A DNA stretch of 64,000 nucleotides from NCBI RefSeq assembly GCF_048771995.1, contig NC_133025.1:1240001-1304000 (forward strand), in the 5' to 3' direction. Below, piece after piece: positions 22,901 through 33,959 of the stretch. A model generated the notes under the pieces. That model worked only from the letters and a program-made list of their open reading frames with translations. It made no database searches and was not told the origin of the DNA. The translations under genes were made by a program, and so were the position numbers. The DNA is from Taeniopygia guttata. Taxonomy: Eukaryota; Chordata; Aves; Passeriformes; Estrildidae. Numbering within the stretch: the first letter of the stretch is position 1; the number at the start of each line of letters is the position of its first letter.

Positions 22901-25900
22901 GGCAGCTGTGCCAGGGCTGGACAAACCTTTCCATGAAGGAATTTTCCCTAAAATCCATCCTGAGGCTCCCTGGCCCATCCTGAGGCCGTTCCCTCTCCTC
23001 CTGTCCCTGTTCCCTGGAGCACAGCCCGACCCCCGGCTGTCCCCTCCTGGCAGGGACTTGTGCAGAGCCACAAGGTCCCCCCTGAGCCTCCTTGGCTCCA
23101 GTGTCACATCTGGAAACTCCTTGTTTCATCCCCTGTCCCAATTCCAGCTCCTGCAGGAGGGGAGTTCCATTAGGAACAGCTTGGAGCTGTCAGTGCAGCA
23201 GCTCCCTCAGAACTCCTGGGTGAATCACTGGTTTGAGGGGAATTTAGCAGGGTGTTGGCAGGTCAGTGCCCAGCCAGCTGCTTTCTGGCTCAACCCTTAA
23301 TTAAGACTTTTCTTAATTATGTCCCTGTCATGATCTTTCAGCCTGGAATCAGTGAATCCATTGGTTTGGAAAAGCCCTCTCAGCCTATCCAGTCCAACTG
23401 TGCCCAATCCCCACCTTGTCCCCAGCCCAGAGCGCTGAGTGCCACATCCAGGGATTCCTTGGGCACCTCCAGGTGAGGATGGAGACTCCAAACCTCCCTG
23501 AGCATCCCCTTCCAATGTTTAACAAACCTTTCCACAGGGAAATTCCTCCTGACTTCCAGCCTGAGCCTCCCCTGATACAGCTTGAGGCTGTTTGCTCTCA
23601 TCCTGTTGTTAAATTTCATTCTGATTGTGGAACTTACTCCCTGAAAATTTCAATGTTCCCCTTTTTGCCCTCAGGACTAAGGAAAAAGAGCCTCTTTGTA
23701 AATGCACCTTCCCATCCTTCCTTCCTGTTTCTCAGACTGGGAAAACAGCTGCTTCCCAGATCATATCCATCATCCATCCATCCATTTTAAAGCCATTTTC
23801 CATAACTTTATGATCTCTTCCCCACAGACCTGGTACATCCTGCTGCTTTCCATGTCCAGCATCAAGGAATTCACAGCAGGACCTGGTGAATTCCAGCTTT
23901 TCACACAATGGGGCCTTGCTGTGCATCGAGCTTTGGGTCTCTCGGGATTCAGCTCTAGAAAATGGGCTTTGCTCACAATAAAGTTCAGCAAATCCCAGGA
24001 TTTTCCCATCTAAAAGTTACACACCTGTGGAATGGGCAGCAAAACCAGCTGCAAACCTCTCCTGAATTCCAGCAGGAGCTGTGAATCATCCAGTGAGTCC
24101 TAATTAAATGGAAGTGCAGCTCTTTATTGGAGCCATGGAATTTGGCTGCTGAAGGAACTCTTTGGAATTAACCCTCGAACAGATCCAGCTTTTACAGCTC
24201 CTCTCCTTAAAAAGACACAGCTGGAGGAATCTTCTCTGCAGACAGTGATGAGCAAGAGTTGGAAAGGCCCTTAAAGATCATCCAGTGCCCCCCCTGCCAT
24301 GGCAGGGACACTTTCCACTATCCCAGGTTGCTCCAAGCCTGGCCTTTGACCCTTCCAGGGATATCTGATCCATTCCTACTAAAAACTGGGATTTCTGGCA
24401 AAATCAGGTGCCTTCCTTATTTAATTCTGGGAGGTGGTTGGCAGTGAAGGCCTCCTAGGTGGTGTGTTTTAATTTATTTTCTTGGAATTACTCCTCTTAC
24501 TTTGAGTTTATTTGCTTTATGTAAAACTCAGCCTTATTCTCCTCTTTTCTGTCCGGAAAATTCTCATGGCAACTGTTAGAACTAGAGGGAAATAAAATCT
24601 ATATTTAATATTATATCTGAACTCCTAATTCCTTAACACCTTTTAAATTAGGATGTGGAATATCCCCCTCTCCTGTGCCCCAACATCCATGTCCCCACTA
24701 CAGATTTTTCCCTTAATTTCTTAACTTTCTTCCCTTTTTTTTCAGCCAGTGCTTATTAGTTTTCTAAGTGGGAATTGCTGTGACACAGTTATTCCTGGAA
24801 ACACCCCAAATCTGTCAAAACTTTGTCTGAACCCTGGAGAGCAGCTTAATTTTGGACCAGAGTTGAACATGATTAAGCAAAGCTGCTTGTGCTCAGCTCA
24901 AATTCATTATTTGGTCTGGACAAATCATTTATTTCACTTTTCCTGTAGGAAAAATGCTTCATGCCTCTTTTTTTTTATGGTGTCAGATTCACTGCTGGGA
25001 ATTACAACAGAAGAAAACATGCTGGGTCCTAATTAGATGCTTTCCTGGCTCTTTTTCCGTCCTAAAATCCATAAAAAGTCTGTGGGAGCAGGTGGGAGGT
25101 GAAGGTCACTGATTTGTTTGGGTTTGTTTTGGTCACTTGTCAGCCAAGACCTCGATTTCTGTTGTCCAAGAATATTCCTGATTAGTTTTTCCTTGGCTGA
25201 ATCCATCTTTTTATCTATTCCAGTTGAGAGCTGAGCTGGAATTGTCCTCCCTGCTTTTATTTGCATTAAGTTTTAGGGGTGGGCAGGCAGAGGGATTCCT
25301 TTTGGGAATGGCTGCAGGATCCCAGCTGGATTCCCTGCTCCTGCCCAGTGCAAATGCCTTTATTCAGGAGCAGATTTTCCCTTTTCTGTCAGACAGAATT
25401 TATATAAATAAACTAAACACATTTTAGTGACAAAGTCATCTTGAGATCCAAGGAACAAAGAGGGAAATCACAGAGAGGTTTTGTAGGAGGGAAGGCAAAG
25501 CCTTAATTTTTTTTCTCTGATGGGCAGCTTTAAATACAAACCTTTGGAGTTGTTTCTAAGCTAAATGTGCCAAACAGAATGAAAGAAGAGGGATTTTATG
25601 AAGTGCCTCAGAAAGGGCTGTAGTGGAAGGATTACCACATGGTGCAGAGGAAGGAGGTGGTGACACACAGACTGTCCCTTTTCCAGCTCGTCCTTACAAA
25701 GCCATTTCCTCCTGCTGCAGAGGTGCTTCCCTATGGATTCCCTATGGATTCCCTATGGATTCCATCCCTGTGGGTGCACACCCTGAGCTCTTGTGGAGCT
25801 GATTTTCCTCCTCCTCCTCCTCCTGCAGGCCACAGGTGCCCCCCGGCCAGGAGCGGCCATCGCTGCGTGGCCGACAGCTCCAACCTCTACGTCTTCGGGG

Positions 25901-28900
25901 GCTACAATCCCGACTACGATGAGTCTGGGGGGCCAGAGAACGAGGACTACCCCCTCTTCAGGGAGCTCTGGAGGTACAACTTTGCCACAGACACCTGGCA
26001 CCAGATGGGCACCGAAGGCTACATGCCCAGGGAGCTGGCCTCCATGTCACGTACGTATGGAAATCTGGATGCTGGGGTTGGGTTGAGTTTTTCTTTCCCT
26101 TTTTGATCAGTTGAGGTGGAGGGAAAGAAAAAAAATGGGAAAGCAAGAGGTGTTTTCCAGGTGTTTACCTTACTGTGCTTTCAGCAGGAAGGTGTCTTAT
26201 GCAGACATCTCAAAAGCAACCAAAAATAGCTGTCTTTGTTCACTTTTCAAAGCAGACCTTTGGTTACCATGGTTTTAGTTGGGATCTTTTCTCCTTTAGA
26301 GCCATCAATGCACGGGGTGGATTGTAGGGAATTTCAACAGCACTGAGCACTGCTGTCTCCAGAGCATGGAAACATGGAATGGTTTGGGTTGGAAGGGAGT
26401 CTAAAAATCATCCAATTCCATGCCATGGACAGAGACACCTTCCCTAGAGCAGATGGCTTCAAGCCTAGTCCAACCCAACTTGGAACAGCCTGGAAAAATT
26501 CTGTTCTGCTGATCTCACAGCAATGAGCATCCCTGTTTTTCCTCCCTCTCTCTCTCTCCCCCAGTTGTTTTACATGGCAACAACCTCCTGGTTTTTGGGG
26601 GCACCGGGATCCCCTTTGGAGAGAGCAACGGGAACGACGTCCACGTGTGCAACGTCAAGTACAAGAGATGGGCTCTGCTCAGCTGCCGCGGCAAGAAACC
26701 CAACCGCATCTACGGCCAGGTAGGGAGCACCAGGAGCCCCGAGTGCCCCACGAGGGCTCCCAGCACCAAAATCCCCCCTCTGCACCTCACCTGAGTCCTC
26801 CCCGCTGGGTAAAAGCACAAGGAAAAGCAGGTGTCCTTCGTAAAGAAGTAAAGCAGCCTTGGTTCTGGGAGATTCCAAAGGAAAGGAGGTTTTCTGCTAG
26901 TTAGAAAGGGCAGAATTTGTTCACTAAATACATGGTGCAGCTGAATGAAAAAAAGTCAGATTTAAGGAGTGGTTGGTAGTCAAAAACCTTCAAAACCCAA
27001 AATTCTAAATGAAAATGAGAAAGTGATTTAAGGAATTGTTGGTAGTCAAAAACCTTCAAAACCCAAAATTCTAAATGAAAGTTCAAAAGTGATTTAAGGG
27101 GTGGTTGGTAGTCAAAACCTTCAAAACCCAAAATTCTAAATGAAAGTTAAAAAGTGATTTAAGGAATTGTTGGTAGTCAAAAACCTTCAAAACCCAAAAT
27201 TCTAAATGAAAGTTAAAAAGTGATTTAAGGAGTGGTTGGTAGTCAAAAACCTTCAAAACCCAAAATTCTAAATGAAAGTTAAAAAGTGATTTAAGGAGTG
27301 GTTGGTAGTCAAAAACCTTCAAAACCCAAAATTCTAAATGAAAGTTAAAAAGTGATTTAAGGAGTGGTTGGTAGTCAAAAACCTTCAAAACCCAAAATTC
27401 TAAATGAAAATGAGAAAGTGATTTAAGGACTGGCTCATAGCTGAAACCTTCAAAACTCAAAACTTTAAATGAGAATTAGAAAGTGATTTAAGGAGTAATT
27501 TGTAGTCAAAACCCAAAATTCTAAATGCAAGTTCCTAGAGTTCCCTTATATTAGAATGACACCTTTGAAGACTTTCCCTAAGGTGGATGAACAAGGTGGA
27601 GAAGGAAATGAATTCACACTCACCGCAGGACTGACCCTTTTTGCTGGTGCACATCTGCTTTGGAGGAGCAGGAATTGCCTCTTCTCCAGCCCCAGGTGTC
27701 CCAAGTCCTTCCTGACTGGTTTCTCTGCCAGGCCATGGCCATCATCAACGGGTGTCTCTACGTGTTTGGAGGAACAACTGGGTACATTTACAGCACTGAT
27801 CTCCACAAGCTGGACCTCAACACCCGGGAATGGATCCAGCTGAAGCCAAACAACATGTCCTGTGACATGCCAGAGGAGAGGTGAGCACCTGGGCAGCCCC
27901 AGGGAGCTTTTTTTGGGAGGCAGGGAATGGCAAGCTTTGGGATACCTTGCTCTGGTTGGCATTTCCAGCCCTCCTTTGCCTGGGAGTTGTTGTGGCATTG
28001 GGAGGAGGGATTTTGGTTGCTCTCATCTGTGGTTTGGTGTCCAGCTGATAACAGGGAATTGGGAATGGAAGAATCCCAGAATTTTTTGGTTCATAGGAAT
28101 CTTAAAATCAATCTAATTCCACCCCCCTGCCATGGGCAGGGACAACTTTCACTATCCCAGGTTGCTCCAAGCTTTGTCCAGCCTGGCCTTGGACGCTTCC
28201 CTTAGAGGGGGCTGGAGTATTAATGGCTGTCCTGGTACTTAATTATTTAATAATCCTTGCAGTTAATTATTTAATAATCACTCTGCAATCAGAAAATGCC
28301 TTTCACATTTCTGGGGTGCTGCTTGGAGGGCTCTGGAAAACTTCCACACCTCCTGCATGCTCCCAGCCTGAGGGACTGATGCAGCAGAGCCAGGCTTGGG
28401 AGTTTCTGCTCAAATCCCTGGAAGTTGATGGTGATTTCCAGAAGGTTTTTTGTTCTTGCTAATTGTGCTGCTTTGCACCTTCAGGTACAGACATGAAATT
28501 GCTCACGATGGTCAACGGATTTATATCCTGGGAGGTGGAACTTCCTGGACAGCTTATTCCTTGGATAAGGTGAGGCATTTGGAACCCTGGACAGGAGATT
28601 TTCCACACTGAGGAATTACCAGCACAACTTCTTCATCTTGCTTTGCCTGGAGAGCCTGGTAAAAAAAATAAAATTAAAAAAAAAAAAAAAATTGGGAGCA
28701 GGTTGTTCTCCTATTTCTGTAAAACCTGGATCTGCCACAGAATGTCCTGGTGATGAATCTGTGGTCACTTTAAATAGTGCTCTGCTTCCAAAAAAGTGGA
28801 GTCTGCAGCACTTTCTGTGACATTTTATCTCTCCATTGTCCCATTTTTCTCCCTACGTGCAGCAGGAGAAAGGTATTTCTAAATCTTCTGAGAGCTCAAG

Positions 28901-31900
28901 GGTGCAGATTTTAATTGGTCCAGCTCTTTTAAAAAGCAATATTTTTTTTTTTCAGCTGTAGGGCTGAAATAGCAAAGCTGGGATGGAGCTTGGAAGGTGA
29001 TTTTAGACCTGCTTAGTCACTGGCTGGGATCAACTATTTTTGGGTTTACACTTAATGAAAAAAAGGGATTTATTTACAGTGGATCAGAGCCTGTGGCTGC
29101 ATCATCCTGGTGCTGGCAGAGCCAGGAGGATCTCATGGCTCCTCTTTTTTCCTCCAGATCCATGCCTACAACCTGGAAACCAACACCTGGGAGGAGATCA
29201 CCACAAAACCTCACGAAAAAGTCGGTGAGTTTGGAATTTCCTTTTTTTCCCTGTAAGCCAGAGTGGCCAAGGTGCTTGGAGGTGCAGTTTTCTTGTTCAA
29301 TATGTGACTTATGCTGGATTTGAGATCCTGCTTGTGCTGCAGCACTGAGCATTAACCCATCCAAGGGAATTTGGCAGTCTGGCTTCTCTCTCCCTGCTTG
29401 GGAAAGGTGGCAGTGCCTGGATCTGCTCCCTTTGAGGCCCTGGGCTTTCCCTGGAATCTCACAGCTGCTTTTCACCAAGCCAGATTTGAGACTCTGGGGA
29501 ACAAAATTCCAGCATTTTTCTTCTTCCCTAGAGAGGAATTAGGACTCAAACCTGAAACAGCTGCCTAAAATTACACCTTTTATACCTGGGATAGCAGAAC
29601 TTCTTAAACTCCATGATTAAATGTTGAGACAAAATCACTACTTGCACTAGCACTTTAAAGCAATTATTGCTGATACATATTTTAAAATTTATTCTCCTCA
29701 GGCTTCCCAGCAGCCAGAAGATGCCACAGCTGTGTCCAGATAAAAAATGGTAAGATTTACCTCTGGAAAATTGGTGTCTCTTGTACAACCAAACAGGGGA
29801 GAGTTGGAGAGAGCTGCAGGGAACACGTGGCTTTTCTGGAAGAGGATTTTTTCCTCACTCACAGGCCTTAAGCTGCCCAGTTGGCACCATTCCTTCTTCT
29901 GCACTGAAAAAAACAGTTACAATCTTGATCCCTCTTTTCCAAACCCTTCAGGTCAGTGGCTGAATGCTGTCTGTTGAAGGGTGGAGGGAAGTGCTGGATT
30001 GTATTTCCTAGGAGTGTTAATTGTGCCAATAAAAGTAAAGCAGGAGCTGGGAGATGCTTTCAGCCCACCAGCAGGATTTGGCAGCCCCTGAACTGAGAAC
30101 TTGGGCAAAGCTGGAGCAGGGCAGAACTGGGAGCTGGGACTGTTCCCTGTGGGTTTAAAATCCCTGGAATCTGATCAAGCCCAGGTGCCTGAGAACTCAG
30201 CTTGGCTGTGAAAAGAGGGATTGCTCCCCTGCTTGCAGTGAGTCTGCCCTGGTGGGGTTGGCATCATGGGCAGGCCGGGAAGGAGCCAGAAATCCACCCT
30301 GACCCCCAGTGTGGGCAGCAGAGGAGGGGAGAGATCCTGCCCCTGTGCTCAGGTGAGACCCCACCTGCAGAGCTGCCCCAGCCCTGGGGACAACAGCAGC
30401 AGCACCTGGAGCTGCAGGAGAGATTCCAGAGGGATCCATGGAGCTGCTGCAGGGCTGGAGCCCCTCTGCTCCGGAGCCAGGCTGGGACAAGAAGCTCTGA
30501 GTGCCCTGATCAGCATCCTCTGGGGCCTCCCCCCACAGCATTTCAGGAGCTGCATCTAAATCCAAACCTTGGGCTCTCTCCTCATCTCCTGGAGGGGCTG
30601 CAGGGCCCCAGCAATGACCATGAGGTCCTGAAGGGTCTGAGATCAGCTCTGAGCCACGGGTGTCCATGGAATTGGAGTGAATCCAGAGGAATCCATGGAG
30701 CTGCTGCAGGGATGGAGCCCCTCTGCTCTGGAGCCAGGCTGGGAGAGCTGGGGGTGCTCCCCTGGAGAGGAGAAGGATCCAGGGAGAGCTTCCAGCACAT
30801 TCCAGGGCCTGAAGGGGCTCCAGGAGAGCTGCAGAGGGACTGGGGACAAGGCCTGCAGGGACAGGACACAGGGAATGGCTCCCACTGCCATAGGGCAGCC
30901 ATGGATGGGATCTTGGGAATGAGGAATTCCTGGCTGGGCTGGGATTGCCAGAGCAGCTGGGGCTGCCCCTGGATCCCTGGCAGTGCCAGGGATGGACATT
31001 GAGGCTTGGAGCAGCCTGGGACAGTGGGAGGTGTCCCTGCCCATAGGTTGGAACTGGATGGGCTTTGAGGTCCCTTCCCACCCAAACCATTCTGGGAATC
31101 TTAAAGTGGCCTCTGCTTTGTCGTGGCCTGATCTGGAAGATCCTAAGAACCTTTGCTGAGGTAAAACAGTCACTGATCCCAAACCTGTGTGGGGAAGGTG
31201 ATCCCTGACCTCTCTCCCCGTGTGTCCCGTGGTTCCTGGCAGGGGCATGGCTGGGCCTGGCAGCTCCCCACATCTCCTCTCTTGCAGATGTGTTCGTGTG
31301 CGGAGGCTACAACGGAGAGGTGATTCTGGGAGATGTTTGGAAGCTGAACCTCCAAACTTTCCAGTGGGTCAAGCTCCCAGCTGCCATGCCAGAGCCTGTG
31401 TACTTCCACTGTGCTGCTGTCACCCCAGTAAGTGACTCCTTTTGTTCCTCTGGAGCTGGGCTCCTTCCTCCAAGCACTCTTACCTTGGATTGGGCTCCAA
31501 ATAAAGCTGATGTACCCAAGGAAGTGACCTCCACTGGCTGCAGCAGCTTTTGGGAGGCTCTTCTTCCTGCTGCTGTTTGAAGAGTGGAGCCACACTGTGG
31601 ATTTTGCTTTCTGAAAGAAATGATGCAGAATTTGAGCTTTTAAAGTCCATGTGGGAGCAGCAGTTCCTGCTTGTAAAAGGAAAAAAACAACAAAAAAAGC
31701 ACAAATACTCCCTAAGTGATTTTAGCCTACTGAGAACACCCTGAGGTGAAAGATTGGGTGAGGCTGTTTCCAGCCCTTTGGAAACCACTAAGGAATGTTG
31801 GTATTGCCAGAGCTTTTGGCCATAAGTAGGAGGCTGGAGACCTGGGATTGGTAATTAACAGGCAGCAAGAAATGCCTTTGGCTGTGCCTTCACCTCCTCA

Positions 31901-32678
31901 TCTCCTTAGGGCAGAGATCGCATTCCTCGGTGTCACTTCATTTGGGGAATGTTATAAATGCAGCTTTTCCTGGGAAGCCTGATAAAGATGTTTCCCAGGC
32001 AGCTCAGTGACTGCCTGGACAGCTGAATGCCATTTCTTTGCCAGCCTGTGTGGGGAAAAAAGCTATTCAGCAGCTGAGTTTTTCCCATCTCTCTGTGTTC
32101 CTGTCATCCCTGGAGCAGGGTTGTGCTGAGCAAGGGAATGCAGGATGTCTGAGGTGGGTGTAGTTTAAAAATACGTTATTTTTAGCTGAAACACGAGTAT
32201 GTAGCTGTACTACTTTCATAACAGTTTGCCACACTCCTAAAAGGGATTTCTTGAGATAGAAATCACCTAAAACTCAGAGTAAAGCACTCTGAGGTGGTGG
32301 ATATGTGGTTTAGGATGAGACATGGCCCTTCCAGCAGCAATTAGGTCCTTGACTGAGAGGATCCCAGTGAGGCAGCAGCACCTTTGCTGAAGGGTGTGAG
32401 GTGGGCGTGGGGACAGCCCAATCCTGCTTTTCCTGCCTCTGTAACTCCTGTCCCCTTTCCCCACCCAGGCTGGCTGCATGTATGTCCACGGAGGGGTGGT
32501 CAACATCCACCAAAACAAACGGACTGGCTCCCTGTTCAAAATGTGGCTGGTGGTGCCCAGCCTGCTGGAACTGTGCTGGGAGAAGCTCCTGGAATGTTTC
32601 CCTCACCTAGCAACCCTCTCCAGATCCCAGCTTTTGCACCTTGGACTGACGCAGGGACTTGTTGAGCGACTAAAATGA
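16936..32678 (+). CDS. KLHDC10: KLHDC10, nine recognised coding exons
   Basis: Kelch-repeat substrate receptor of the cullin-2 ubiquitin ligase; the family also binds PP5 to activate ASK1 and reads C-terminal alanine tails from ribosome quality control. Exons: 16936-17065, 25829-26050, 26565-26719, 27732-27880, 28485-28569, 29158-29224, 29702-29749, 31288-31427, 32469-32678. They total 1,206 nt (401 aa; human about 442). Kelch blades are visible as LYVFGGYN, LLVFGGTG, LYVFGGTTG, IYILGGGTS, VFVCGGYNG and MYVHGGVVN. The C-terminal BC/Cul2-box region contains SLLELCWEKLL. The start is the ATG opening MSAAAAARDGLGEG, as in mammals. Mammalian KLHDC10 has an extra exon after exon 1 (KKKIRWDPVRRRF and following); I could not find it in intron 1. 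Joining exon 1 directly to the next exon keeps the frame (both phase 1). Confidence 0.93.
18700..19660. repeat. 52-bp pyrimidine-rich minisatellite
   Basis: A core of about seven close copies (18840-19210) has a 52-bp period: GAATTTCCAGGTTTTCTTCA, then CTTCCCATTTCTCTTAAATT, then TTCTTTTCTGCA. Diverged relatives extend on both sides. Every unit carries a polypyrimidine tract followed by CTGCAG, which resembles a 3' splice site. Confidence 0.92.
20150..20530 (+). mobile_element. CR1 LINE fragment with 3' end
   Basis: Sense CR1: GTTCTGGTCTCCACAAGTCA, then the AGCAGCTGTGGCTGCCCCTG block and GGTGTCCCTGCCCATGGAAT, ending at a CR1-type terminus. Confidence 0.88.
20565..20800 (+). mobile_element. 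CR1 LINE fragment
   Basis: Sense CR1 segment with GTGGGGACAGGCTGCACTGG, then CATCATTCCCTGGGCC, CCCAGGGACGTGGTGGAGTC and CCTGGAGGGTTTCAGG. It is a relative of the piece at 10865-11000. Confidence 0.82.
20965..21400 (-). mobile_element. CR1 LINE fragment
   Basis: Antisense CR1: GAATCCCTGTGTTGGGAGAG at the 3' end, then the long block ending near CTCCTTTTCTCCAGGCTGAG, AGCACCCCCAGCTCCCTCAG and CCTTGCCTGTTCCTCACC. Confidence 0.85.
22375..22680 (-). mobile_element. CR1 LINE fragment
   Basis: Antisense CR1 with GATGGTTTGGGTGGGAAGAG, then GAAGTTTTCCCTCATATCCA and TTGTGCCCGTTGTCCCTTCT. Confidence 0.88.
22755..23110 (-). mobile_element. CR1 LINE fragment
   Basis: Antisense CR1: CAGTTGGAAAAGGTCTCTCA, AAGTGCCACATCCACAGGGC, TGGGCACTCCACCCCTGCCC, ending near GTCCCCCCTGAGCCTCCTTG. 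Confidence 0.87.
23335..23620 (-). mobile_element. CR1 LINE fragment
   Basis: Antisense CR1 of the same subtype as 22755-23110: TTGGAAAAGCCCTCTCAGCC, GAGTGCCACATCCAGGGATT, then the AACAAACCTTTCCACAGGGA block. The two lie in tandem, so they are a serial insertion or a duplication. Confidence 0.85.
24255..24360 (-). mobile_element. CR1 LINE 3' fragment
   Basis: Short antisense CR1 3' end: GTTGGAAAGGCCCTTAAAGA, TCATCCAGTGCCCCCCCTGC, then ACTATCCCAGGTTGCTCCAA. Confidence 0.83.
26365..26500 (-). mobile_element. CR1 LINE 3' fragment
   Basis: Antisense CR1 3' end in KLHDC10 intron 3 (between the exons ending 26050 and starting 26565): GGAATGGTTTGGGTTGGAAG, followed by AAAAATCATCCAATTCCATG. Confidence 0.86.
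26965..27540. repeat. 66-bp minisatellite in KLHDC10
   Basis: About 8.5 units of 66 bp, starting GGTAGTCAAAAACCTTCAAA and ending GATTTAAGGAGTGGTT, in the intron before the exon at 27732. Because 66 is divisible by 3, the minus strand stays open with a 22-residue period. It is intronic repeat, not a gene. Confidence 0.95.
28065..28210 (-). mobile_element. CR1 LINE 3' fragment
   Basis: Antisense CR1: AGGAATCTTAAAATCAATCT, CCCCCTGCCATGGGCAGGGA, then ACTATCCCAGGTTGCTCCAA. Confidence 0.85.
30290..31100 (+). mobile_element. CR1 LINE, long young-looking copy
   Basis: About 800 bp of sense CR1 3' region ending in CTTCCCACCCAAACCATTCT. Inside it, a roughly 60-bp block (GAGCTGCTGCAGGGCTGGAG and on) occurs twice, near 30427 and 30680. 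From about 30490 to the end it is nearly identical to the inverted copy at 56430-57005. It lies in KLHDC10 between exons at 29702 and 31288. Confidence 0.88.
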
Positions 32679-33931
32679 GAACATCTCCCACTTCTGTCCA
32701 AGGCTCACCACGTTGAAGAATTCCCCCTCCCATCCCCTATTTATGGATTCCATGGATGGTCTTGCTAAGAACATGGAGAAACCTGCTCAAGGCCTTACTC
32801 AGCAAATACATCAATGCCTTTCCAGACATTGTTACTTTTAGTCATGGAAAAAAAAAATTAAAATCCCCCTTTTATTTATGGAGCTCTAAGTTACACCATT
32901 AATCCAAAAGTATTTTCTGAGACTGAGCAGCCAACCAGCAACCTGTCATCAGCACACGCTTGCAAATTAATTGGGGAGCTTAACGAGTTACTGAATGTCC
33001 AAGCCCGTGCTCACACGTGGCACCTTCGCCTCGATATTCCCACCACCGTACCCGACGGGGGACATTTGATGCAGAACAACCACCAAGCTGTTCTTTTGCT
33101 GTGGATAACCCATCCCTCCCAGCCAGCTGAGCTCCCCCTCTCCCAACCACCCCATTCCTTCAGCCCTGCATGTGTTCCACGGGCATGTTCCCACCCTGAG
33201 CTTCCGGAGACGGCTGGAACGTCGCCGGGGCGGCGAGCGAAGCTTCCCTGGTGCAGTGTCTGTGTCCTCCCCTTTTCACATTGAAAGGTTTGCTTGGAAG
33301 ACTGGGAAAAAGTTGCCACTTAAGGGACTATTGTGTAGTTTACTGGGGGTGGGGAGGAAAGAGGTTTTCCTGAGGCTTTTTTAACCTTCTTGGCTCACTT
33401 TGCACCCAGAACGAGCTACAGCAAAAAACTCACCCTGTAGATATTTCAGAGCTCTTTGAACCTGCTCAACCAAGCCCTGGTTCTCAGCATCTCCCAGCTT
33501 TTGGTTTTCCTTCCTCCCACACATCCCAAATTGACCTTTTTCTTCTTGTTTCACATTCCCCTGAGGGTGGGAGATGTGATTTAAAGCCGGTTTAGGGAGT
33601 GGCTTTGTAGATAGCTCAGCCCAGGAAATACAGCATCCAAAAAAGGGGAGAGGGAACAACTGTCCCTCTTCCTGGGAACAGGGATTGTCTGTGCACAGGA
33701 AGGGGTGGCTCTGATCCTCTTGTGCTCTCTACACTGCATTTGTTTAAGTGGCCACTGAACTCTGAACAGCTCCAGGCATGAGGTTTGTGCAAAAATCCTT
33801 TTCAGTTGGAGCCCATTTTTAAGTGCCTTTTGTTTTTAAAATCAGCTTTTCCCAATGCTTTCTTCTTCATCAGAGGCAGAGGTTACACTCTGGGGTTTTA
33901 GTTTCTTTTTAAGAGATTGCATTTATGTTTA

Positions 33932-33937
33932 AATAAA
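33932..33937 (+). terminator. KLHDC10: KLHDC10 poly(A) signal AATAAA
   Basis: AATAAA about 1.25 kb after the stop at 32678. The intervening sequence is uninterrupted by repeats, consistent with a 3' UTR. Confidence 0.75.
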
Positions 33938-33959
33938 CCATAGCATTGTCTTCATGTTG

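Larger units (their letters stand above)
17066..25828 (+). other. KLHDC10: KLHDC10 intron 1
   Basis: An 8.8-kb interval with a GC-rich start, a pyrimidine-rich minisatellite (18700-19660) and a cluster of CR1 fragments (20150-24360). The rest, including 24360-25828, is AT-leaning sequence with nothing recognised. No plus-strand stretch encodes the expected RWDPVRR-containing exon. Confidence 0.7.

Noticed and set aside
26901-27460. Repeat protein-like frame with FHLEFWVLKVFDYQ
   Set aside because: It is the 66-bp intronic repeat, whose length is a multiple of three, so it stays open by chance.
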